IMG/VR virus record: IMGVR_UViG_3300046000_009647
Location: 1 to 52,286 of that record
DNA length: 52,286 nucleotides
Strand: one strand, 5' to 3'
From: a virus
Part shown: positions 46,312 to 52,286 of the stretch, one piece after another
Layout of the letters: every line of letters starts with the position of its first letter
How positions within the stretch are numbered: position 1 is the stretch's first letter
Program-made: the position numbers and the translations under genes
Notes under the pieces: model-generated
What the model was told of the DNA's origin: nothing
The model's database searches: none
The model's input: the letters and a program-made list of their open reading frames with translations, nothing else

Positions 46312-47184
46312 TTATATTATTTTTTCTGTAAAAATTGTTTTAGTTACGTTGTAAGATTTTGGGTTTGGTCCTGCTTGAGCAACATTTATTGTATCTGGTA
46401 TAATGTATCCTTGAAGAGTTAAAGTAATTTCACTTCTATTTGCTCTATCCGATGCATTTTCTAATAGAACCGGGGTTGGGAATGAAGTTATTACTGCTCT
46501 AAATTGATATCTTTCAGGATCACCCCAATATGAATCCGAAGCAAATTCTAATGCTTCTATAATTTTATTCATTTGTTGAACGTAATCTGTATAAATTGAT
46601 AATTTATAAGTTAAAGTAATGTAATCAGGTATTATTCCTAAAATGTATTCTTTTTGTTGTTTTTGTCCTCTTAAAACAGAAAAATTATCGTATACATTTC
46701 TTTGAGAATATTGTTTTTCAAAGTATTGTACATTATGAACTACATTACCATCTAATTTATTACCCAAAGTTCTATTTTTTTCAAATGATTCTCTCTTAAA
46801 CATGATTAAAGGAACCATTGTTTTACCGTTTTTATCACGATAAAACCCGTCGGCTTGAATCGATTTCCATCTTTCCGGCGAACCATATATAATTGGAACT
46901 GTTATTTGTCTATCGTTTTGAGTTACCGTAGGTTTTATTACATTTTCTAGGTAATACAAAATAGCATCATCATGGTCTTCTAACCCAATATTAATTAATT
47001 GAGTATCATCATCCTTTAATGATACTTCAAATGCTCTATTAAATTCAGGTTGACCTGGTTGTACATCAATTGAATAGGTTGAATTAGGATTAGAATAAGG
47101 TTGTATCTCTCTTTCAGGTTCCACATAAGGTTCTGAAAGAGTAGTTAAAAATTCACGTTTATTTAATGGTCTTGGTTTTTCCAT
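46312..47184 (-). CDS. 15: Tail completion and sheath stabiliser, gp15-like
   Basis: The 290-residue protein resembles T4 gp15 in order of features: QITVPIIYGSPERWKSIQAD (about residues 88-107) corresponds to the gp15 strand IRVPITYAS, and TLTYKLSIYTDYVQQMNKIIEAL (near 190-212) to YELSIFTRYEDDMFQIVEQIL. GSPERW also fits related phages. It caps the tube and sheath at the neck. It overlaps the gp14-like gene by one base. Confidence 0.85.
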   Translation of the reverse strand: MEKPRPLNKREFLTTLSEPYVEPEREIQPYSNPNSTYSIDVQPGQPEFNRAFEVSLKDDDTQLINIGLEDHDDAILYYLENVIKPTVTQNDRQITVPIIYGSPERWKSIQADGFYRDKNGKTMVPLIMFKRESFEKNRTLGNKLDGNVVHNVQYFEKQYSQRNVYDNFSVLRGQKQQKEYILGIIPDYITLTYKLSIYTDYVQQMNKIIEALEFASDSYWGDPERYQFRAVITSFPTPVLLENASDRANRSEITLTLQGYIIPDTINVAQAGPNPKSYNVTKTIFTEKII

Positions 47185-47681
47185 TATAATCTATTTTCTC
47201 TTAATCCAACACGTTCTGGGCGAGTGTAGAAGCATTCTAATGTTATTGATAAACTTTTACCAGCATCAGGTACTCCGTTTTCACTTGTATAAGCATAGTC
47301 AGGATCTTTTCCTACTATTAATTGATTTTCGTTTACATTATTAACCTCGTAATAATCTTCGTTCCATAAAATGATATCACCTACTGAAGGTTCAACATTG
47401 GCTGCTTGTAAATGATATTTTAAGAATCTTACATTTAAATTTCTTGTGAAATCCATTCCAAAGTCTTCAGTTACAGGAGCGGTATCACCTCTTTCTAGTA
47501 AACAGTTTATTAAAACAGGACCTGTGAATCTTTTATTTAAATTTTCACCATACATGTTTGATGGTGTTTCATCTAAAATTACTTGATAATATCCTACTTT
47601 TTGTTCAATAACTTGTCCTAACAATTCCTTGTTAACGTTATGAAACATATCGATATCACGAGAGCGTCCAAAGTAAGCCAT
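47184..47681 (-). CDS. 14: Neck protein, gp14-like
   Basis: The 165-residue product begins MAYFGRSRDIDMFHNVNKEL, has MYGENLNKRFTGPVLINCLL near residues 43-62, and VGDIILWNEDYYEVNNVNENQ followed by VGKDPDYA near 102-130. These fit gp14 or head-completion proteins of T4-type phages, although it is shorter than T4 gp14 (256). The order gp13-gp14-gp15 is conserved here. Confidence 0.75.
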   Translation of the reverse strand: MAYFGRSRDIDMFHNVNKELLGQVIEQKVGYYQVILDETPSNMYGENLNKRFTGPVLINCLLERGDTAPVTEDFGMDFTRNLNVRFLKYHLQAANVEPSVGDIILWNEDYYEVNNVNENQLIVGKDPDYAYTSENGVPDAGKSLSITLECFYTRPERVGLRENRL

Positions 47682-47682
47682 A

Positions 47683-48849
47683 TTATCCTATAAAAATTGT
47701 CATTGGCACATTTAATAAGGTAGATTGCATAGCATCATTTTCAGCTTTTTTCCTTTCTAATTGATTTTTACGTGAAGCCTCGTCTAAATCAGTGCGTAAT
47801 TTTTCAATTAACGCGACTTGTAATTCTCTAGATTTATTTAATAAATCTGCCTGATTTAACGTTACTTCCGCACCCGGTATAGGTACTTGAGTGTATTTAC
47901 CCCTAATAAGTCCTAATGTTTCAGCCGCTAATGCTAATGTATATTCAAATATCCAATATCTACCAGGAGCATTTACATTTGAGTAAGTAGGGTTTTCATA
48001 AGGTACATTTGAAATATCAGTAATTAAATTGTCTCCTGAGCCTGCTCCATGAGAAGCTATTACGCTATCTCTTTCTGATACTTTAATGTATTCAAAAAAT
48101 ATCATTCTATCTGATGTTGGGATAGGGAATATTTTTAATTTATTATTTACAATATTAAATGAGAATGCACTTCTTCTAATTTGATCATTCAATTCAATTG
48201 CTTGAATTGTAGCTATATCATAGTTTAATGGCATTAACATAAAGTTAATAGCCGGAGATTTATTACCAAATCCAAATGCATCTAACAATTGTTGTGATCC
48301 GTATCCTGTTCCTGCGTATGGGTCAAAGTATCTTACAATAGCAGGAGCATTTTCATAAAATACTGTTTTTATCTCAATTGAATCATTTCCTGATATTACT
48401 CCAGAAGATGAAGCCCAAGCTGCTAAGTCGTAATCCTGAAGACCCGCTGTCATACGGAATGAACCTGTATAGTAAGCTACATTACCTCCTACACCTGCTT
48501 CAGTACCATAGTTTTGAGCAATTCTAATTAAATTACCTAAGTTAGGAGTTATAACTGAGTTATTTAAAGGTATATCGTTTGGGTTAGCTTCTAATGATAA
48601 GAAATTATTTCTAATTTGATATAAGTAAACTTCGTTTCCGTAGGTTGTTACAGCAGCTTCAAAACAGGCAAAGAATTGGTTACCATCCATTTCAACATCC
48701 ATTGAAGGATATCCTAAACGAGTAGCACAAAATTTTGCTACCTTCACAGCATCTACCTGGAATTGGTAATCATTGTCATAAAATCCAAATGGAGTTGAAG
48801 TACCTTGAGTAAAGGTAGCAGTTCCTGCCCATAATTGTGAATTAGCCAT
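47683..48849 (-). CDS. 13: Neck protein, gp13-like
   Basis: The 388-residue product contains FQVDAVKVAKFCATRLGYPS (residues 29-48) and NQFFACFEAAVTTYGNEV (57-74), helical segments typical of head-tail connector adaptors, and a segment FPIPTSDRMIFFEYIKV near 240. It lies just after the capsid and PhoH genes and before gp14- and gp15-like genes, the place of gp13 in T4. Length is somewhat more than T4 gp13 (309). An ATATTTAT motif is 15 nt upstream. Confidence 0.72.
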   Translation of the reverse strand: MANSQLWAGTATFTQGTSTPFGFYDNDYQFQVDAVKVAKFCATRLGYPSMDVEMDGNQFFACFEAAVTTYGNEVYLYQIRNNFLSLEANPNDIPLNNSVITPNLGNLIRIAQNYGTEAGVGGNVAYYTGSFRMTAGLQDYDLAAWASSSGVISGNDSIEIKTVFYENAPAIVRYFDPYAGTGYGSQQLLDAFGFGNKSPAINFMLMPLNYDIATIQAIELNDQIRRSAFSFNIVNNKLKIFPIPTSDRMIFFEYIKVSERDSVIASHGAGSGDNLITDISNVPYENPTYSNVNAPGRYWIFEYTLALAAETLGLIRGKYTQVPIPGAEVTLNQADLLNKSRELQVALIEKLRTDLDEASRKNQLERKKAENDAMQSTLLNVPMTIFIG

Positions 48850-48864
48850 ATTATATTATTTAAT

Positions 48865-48872
48865 ATAAATAT
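48865..48872 (-). promoter_or_regulatory. Late-promoter-like motif ATATTTAT
   Basis: It lies 15 nt before the gp13-like gene and reads ATATTTATATTAAATAAT on the minus strand; it would serve the neck gene series. Confidence 0.5.
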
Positions 48873-48873
48873 T

Positions 48874-49560
48874 TTAGTCTCTGAAGTCTTGGTATACTTT
48901 TAGTATAGGTGAAACTATCTCATGTCTATGATTAGCTTTTAATGCAAATACTTTAAATCCTTTTACTTGTTCTTCAACTCTAGTTAGAAATGAAAATCCA
49001 GTTTCTTTCTTAATTTTTAAATCGATTTGAGCTAAATCTCCACAAACAACCATTTTGGATCCTTTACCAAGTCTCCCTAATACTGTTTCCATTTGATCGT
49101 GAGTTACATTTTGTGCTTCATCCACTATCACAAATGAATTAACAAATGTTCTTCCTCTCATAAATGCAAATGGTACAATTTCAATATTGCCATACTCTAA
49201 TTCTTTATCTACCTTTTCTTTACCATATAGCATGTATAAGTTGTGATAAATTGGAGCTAGCCAAGGATCCATCTTTTCTTTTAAATCACCAGGTAAAAAA
49301 CCTAATTCTTCTTTAGCTACAGTTGGTCGGGTTATAACAATTTTTTCCACCTCTCGGTTAAATAACATATCAAGAGCCGCTTGTACTGCCACTAGTGTTT
49401 TTCCTGAACCTGCCATCCCTTTTAGAACGACTACTGGATTTTCTACAATAAGAGCTTTTGCTAGTTTTTGTTCTTCATTAAGTTGTAGGTTAAACTTAAT
49501 TGGGTTTTTAGGTTTTCTTTTTGGAGTAAAAACCTCATCGGTGTGGTGGTTTGAAGCCAT
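48874..49560 (-). CDS. phoH: PhoH-like ATPase
   Basis: The 228-residue protein has Walker A GMAGSGKT (residues 48-55), IVITRPTVAKEELGFLPGD (74-92), MRGRTFVNSFVIVDEAQN with Walker B DEAQN (about 134-151), and sensor VVCGDLAQID. PhoH proteins are RNA helicase or nuclease-like ATPases common in T4-like marine phages, with uncertain role. It lies between capsid and neck genes. The ATATTTAT motif is 22 nt upstream. Confidence 0.93.
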   Translation of the reverse strand: MASNHHTDEVFTPKRKPKNPIKFNLQLNEEQKLAKALIVENPVVVLKGMAGSGKTLVAVQAALDMLFNREVEKIVITRPTVAKEELGFLPGDLKEKMDPWLAPIYHNLYMLYGKEKVDKELEYGNIEIVPFAFMRGRTFVNSFVIVDEAQNVTHDQMETVLGRLGKGSKMVVCGDLAQIDLKIKKETGFSFLTRVEEQVKGFKVFALKANHRHEIVSPILKVYQDFRD

Positions 49561-49582
49561 ATAATAACGTTTATTGTTTAAT

Positions 49583-49590
49583 ATAAATAT
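49583..49590 (-). promoter_or_regulatory. Late-promoter-like motif before phoH
   Basis: ATATTTATATTAAACAAT on the minus strand lies 22 nt before phoH, right after the terminator at 49594-49620. Confidence 0.55.
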
Positions 49591-49593
49591 GAC

Positions 49594-49620
49594 AAAAAAA
49601 GACCTAACTTGCGTTAGACC
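49594..49620 (-). terminator. Intrinsic terminator at end of HNH gene
   Basis: GGTCTAAC pairs with GTTAGGTC around GCAA and is followed by seven T. The stem includes the last codons of the HNH gene. Confidence 0.9.
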
Positions 49621-50155
49621 TCTTATTTGATTTTTTTCTGTTTTCGGTTATAGTAAGGGGTTGGGTGTTAGAGAAGTGGAAAGCTTTATTGGCTTCTTCA
49701 GATATACTTAAATCAAATGATGAGATTGGTATAATATGGTCTATCTCCCAGTATATTCCATAATTTTCCCAGTTCATTTCAGGCTTAAATTGAGCTGAGA
49801 TGTGATCGTTATATTCTTGTAAGGTACAACCAATGTATTTAATTACACTTTGAGTTTTATTTTTAATGTGATAACGAAGTAATGTCTGAATGTTATCTCT
49901 TAATCTGTAATTATTGTTTTTAGCTCTGTGTTTTTTCATAGCTAATCTCATTCCAATTTTTATTTTTTCTTTATTATTGGTACGGTATTCTTTATAGTAT
50001 GATTCTCTTGAAATTTTACCCGTATTATGATAATATTTTTTTCCTATATCATACGAACATACCTTACAGTATCTATGTAAGCCATCTTTTTCAGCTTTAC
50101 GTTTTACAAATTCAGTTTCATCTTTTTCTAATTCACATCTTTTACACTTTTTCAT
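49604..50155 (-). CDS. HNH endonuclease with zinc ribbon
   Basis: The 183-residue product begins CKRCELEKDETEF and has YCKVCSYDIGK (two CxxC pairs). The basic middle leads to the HNH core YWEIDHIIPISSFDL, with FSNTQPLTITENRKKSNK at the end (residues about 135-180). It is inserted between the capsid and phoH genes. The gene is bounded by a promoter-like motif and a terminator, so it is a self-contained unit. Confidence 0.87.
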   Translation of the reverse strand: MKKCKRCELEKDETEFVKRKAEKDGLHRYCKVCSYDIGKKYYHNTGKISRESYYKEYRTNNKEKIKIGMRLAMKKHRAKNNNYRLRDNIQTLLRYHIKNKTQSVIKYIGCTLQEYNDHISAQFKPEMNWENYGIYWEIDHIIPISSFDLSISEEANKAFHFSNTQPLTITENRKKSNKRSNAS

Positions 50156-50170
50156 ATCTTATTGTTTATT

Positions 50171-50178
50171 ATAAATAT
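50171..50178 (-). promoter_or_regulatory. Late-promoter-like motif ATATTTAT
   Basis: It lies 15 nt before the HNH gene at 49604-50155 and reads ATATTTATAATAAACAAT on the minus strand. Confidence 0.5.
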
Positions 50179-50216
50179 ATGAAAAGCCCGGAATTTAACA
50201 GAAAGTTATGAACAAT

Positions 50217-50246
50217 AAAAAAAAAATGCCTAGCTTTTGCTAGGCA
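50217..50246 (-). terminator. Intrinsic terminator after major capsid gene
   Basis: TGCCTAGC pairs with GCTAGGCA around AAAA and is followed by ten T; the strongest terminator of the window. Confidence 0.97.
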
Positions 50247-50270
50247 CTTTTAAAATATTCTAAGATATTA

Positions 50271-51962
50271 TTAGATAGAGTTAGTGTTTGTCACAATTAC
50301 TTTACCATAAAACTCTGGACGTACCATTTTCTTAGCATATCTTGTCATAATACCTTTCCTTGGTGAGAAAGTATTTGGATCATATACTAATGGAGTCATA
50401 ATCAACGGAACGTATGGAGCATAAACAGCACCTGATTCCAAGAATTGATTACCTCTGAATCCCATCAAGATAGTGTTTTCTAGCATGTAAGGATTTTTGT
50501 AAACTTTATATCTAGAGTTTAAAGCACCAATTTTCTGAACACCAAATGCATAGCTCATTTTAGCTGAATCACCATCTGTATCAGCAGCAAATCCAGGGAT
50601 AGATTCTAATACTGTAGCAACTGTTGGAGAAACAACAATAAAGTTAGCACCACCTCTTAAAGTTCTTTGGTGGATGATGTTAGAGATTTTTTGCAATTTA
50701 ATTCCTAAAGTTTGGAACCAAGACATTTGAGTGTAATACAAACCTGAGTTAGCACTGTTTGGAACAACTCCACCAGCAGCAGTAACAGTAGTACCTACTT
50801 GAGCAGACCAGAATTCAACTTGGTTTGTTGGAACATTTTGGATCAACATATCTAAGATTTCAAGGTCAATCTCTAATGAGATGTACTCTGATAAGATAGA
50901 AGTTAATTCAGCTTCAGCATCAAGTGGGTGGAATGCATTTAAATCTTGAGAGAACTCAGGAGTCCATTGTGCTTTCAATTTACGTGTTTTAGCAACAATC
51001 GCTTCTGAACGCATTTGAACGTTAATTTCTGGAATAACAATCGAAGTTGTTGATTCAGCATTAGGGTAACCAGCACCTTGATTATCTTCAAAATCACCTC
51101 TTGAGTTATCAGCTGGGCCTTTACCATACAATACTTGAGTTAAAGCAGCTTGAGCTGTTGCTACCTCAGCAGTTGAAGCAGTAAAGAAATAAGTAATATT
51201 TCCAGAAACTAAATTCAATTGTGTAAATTGTGGTAATTGTTTAGCTACTGTAAATGCACCTGAACCTGAAACTGAGAATGAGCGAATACCATTTATATCA
51301 AATCCTGGAAGACTTGAAGTTGGTAATGTTAAAGCTTTAATAGTACCTGCGGCTTGAGAAGCAGATAAATCAGCATCATAAGAAATATCAGCCCATGAAG
51401 CTGTAGTAGCAGTTAAAGTTGCTTTTGTTGCAGCAGCTTGTAATAAAGTACCACTTACAAAAGATCCTGAGAATGGGTTAATTGAGTATCCAAATCTACC
51501 TGCACCATATAAACCACCTGCTCTATCGTTACCGAAGTTAGCTGTTTGGTTACCATACAATGAGTTAGTACCTGCTGTAGTGTTGAATGGATCTACGTTA
51601 GTTCCATATTGGAAATCTAAGAAGAATACCAAACCAGCTGGTAAGCTCATAGGTTGAACAGAAACAAACTCTTTAGCAGCTAATTGACCAAATACTTTAC
51701 GTACTAATGGTAATGCTACAGCAGCGTATTGCTCACCTGTTCCAGCGGTAAAAGTACCACCTGTTCCTGTAGCAGAAGATTCTACTACTAATTGTTTTGC
51801 TTGGTTTTCTAAGATGATAGCCATGTTAGACTTATCAGTTTCATTAGAAATACCTTCTAAAAGACCTGATTTACCCCATTTTCCAGCTAATCTGGAAGCA
51901 TCTTTTTGTATAGATGTGTATGGGTTTGCGGTCTCTAATAAAGAATTAATCATGTTTGACAT
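50271..51962 (-). CDS. 23: Major capsid protein
   Basis: The 563-residue protein matches gp23 of T4-like phages in size and layout: SNMAIILENQAKQLVVESSA near residues 45-64, VALPLVRKVFGQLAAKEFVSVQPM near 82-105, GLVFFLDFQYGT after that, and the conserved AKTRKLKAQWTPEFSQDLNAFH near 325-346 with EAELTSILSEYISLEID after it. YGKVIV is close to the end. The first 60 or so residues are likely removed by the head protease, as in T4. It is followed by a strong terminator. Confidence 0.97.
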   Translation of the reverse strand: MSNMINSLLETANPYTSIQKDASRLAGKWGKSGLLEGISNETDKSNMAIILENQAKQLVVESSATGTGGTFTAGTGEQYAAVALPLVRKVFGQLAAKEFVSVQPMSLPAGLVFFLDFQYGTNVDPFNTTAGTNSLYGNQTANFGNDRAGGLYGAGRFGYSINPFSGSFVSGTLLQAAATKATLTATTASWADISYDADLSASQAAGTIKALTLPTSSLPGFDINGIRSFSVSGSGAFTVAKQLPQFTQLNLVSGNITYFFTASTAEVATAQAALTQVLYGKGPADNSRGDFEDNQGAGYPNAESTTSIVIPEINVQMRSEAIVAKTRKLKAQWTPEFSQDLNAFHPLDAEAELTSILSEYISLEIDLEILDMLIQNVPTNQVEFWSAQVGTTVTAAGGVVPNSANSGLYYTQMSWFQTLGIKLQKISNIIHQRTLRGGANFIVVSPTVATVLESIPGFAADTDGDSAKMSYAFGVQKIGALNSRYKVYKNPYMLENTILMGFRGNQFLESGAVYAPYVPLIMTPLVYDPNTFSPRKGIMTRYAKKMVRPEFYGKVIVTNTNSI

Positions 51963-52001
51963 AATAATGTAATTTTTAGATTTTTGTTGTTTTTAATTTT
52001 T

Positions 52002-52286
52002 TTAAATAATACCAGCAAGTTTTTGCATTCTGGTAATGAATTCGTTGTTTTCAACGATTGGTTTTCTGTCAGCAACACCAGCGGGTTTAGAAGCAAATGA
52101 AAGAGATTCTTTAATTGGATTCTTTTTAGATTGAGTAGCTGTTAGAGATTCTTGTAATGTTTCAAAGATGTTTTTAGTTTCTTTAACTGTTTCAGCTCTA
52201 TCAAAAGCGTTGATAACTTTTACTTTTTGAGCTTCTGTTAAGTTTTTAGATTTGAACAACTTATTAACGAATAACAATTTTGCATT
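52002..52286 (-). CDS. 22: Prehead scaffold protein, C-terminal part, gp22-like
   Basis: The frame is open to the window edge without a start, so only the last 94 codons are present. The visible part is helical and charged (KSKNLTEAQKVKVINAFDRA, then ETKNIFETLQESL) and ends EFITRMQKLAGII, similar to the end of gp22-type scaffolds. Its place directly before the capsid gene fits gene 22. The scaffold fills the prehead core and is degraded at maturation. Confidence 0.7.
   Translation of the reverse strand, partial: NAKLLFVNKLFKSKNLTEAQKVKVINAFDRAETVKETKNIFETLQESLTATQSKKNPIKESLSFASKPAGVADRKPIVENNEFITRMQKLAGII

Noticed and set aside
1-52286. CRISPR arrays, insertion sequences, integrase or attachment sites
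   Set aside because: No regular direct-repeat array, transposase, integrase or inverted-end element was found. The gene content is that of a lytic phage.

Overview
The window is part of a T4-like myovirus genome that very probably infects a member of the Bacteroidetes, most likely a flavobacterium. The T4 core is recognisable from the proteins: major capsid protein (gp23), neck and tail-completion proteins (gp13/14/15-like), tail sheath (gp18), tail tube (gp19), a gp26-like hub protein, a gp53-like wedge, UvsX, gp32, a gp41-like helicase, a T4 RNase H-type nuclease and NrdA/NrdB. The host assignment rests on a 1019-residue secreted protein ending in a type IX secretion (T9SS) sorting domain, on signal peptides ending in FSQ, and on the absence of Shine-Dalgarno sequences. 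The DNA is AT-rich and every credible gene is on the minus strand, so transcription runs from high to low coordinates.

Layout, in order of transcription. 52286-46312: end of the scaffold gene, capsid protein, a PhoH-like ATPase and the neck genes. 46310-36539: tail fibre and adhesin region with collagen-like, YadA-head-like and jelly-roll segments, interrupted by a host-like pair (42338-39031). 36467-33808: sheath and tube. 33063-22349: hub, tape measure, baseplate and tail lysozyme. 21778-12560: replication, recombination and nucleotide genes (family A-like DNA polymerase, gp32, UvsX, RNase H, helicase, NrdB), followed by NrdA. 9964-8073: lysis cassette (holin-like proteins, GH19 endolysin, spanin-like proteins). 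8021-5299: a translationally coupled operon with a DpdA-like DNA transglycosylase and a QueC homologue, suggesting 7-deazaguanine modification of phage DNA. 4509-2446: small accessory proteins. 3491-3282 and 2291-39: an array of tRNAs and tRNA-like RNAs.

Seven homing endonuclease genes (five HNH, two GIY-YIG) sit between core genes. Two of the HNH genes carry an almost identical leader that can fold into a pseudoknot; one helix changes between the copies by compensatory substitutions. I found no match to an RNA class I know.

Two further recurrent signals look regulatory. Twenty exact copies of ATATTTAT (minus strand) lie mostly 13-38 nt before start codons, and two lie just before the pseudoknots; I infer a late-type promoter element. 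Several early-type genes share a leader ending in AAAAGTTATG or a close variant, which resembles the RegA target of T4. Strong intrinsic terminators follow capsid, tube, sheath, NrdA and other genes, so several late genes look like separate transcription units.

Limits: no search was run. Family calls come from motif recognition. Isotypes of several tRNA-like RNAs, and the region 435-809, remain unresolved.
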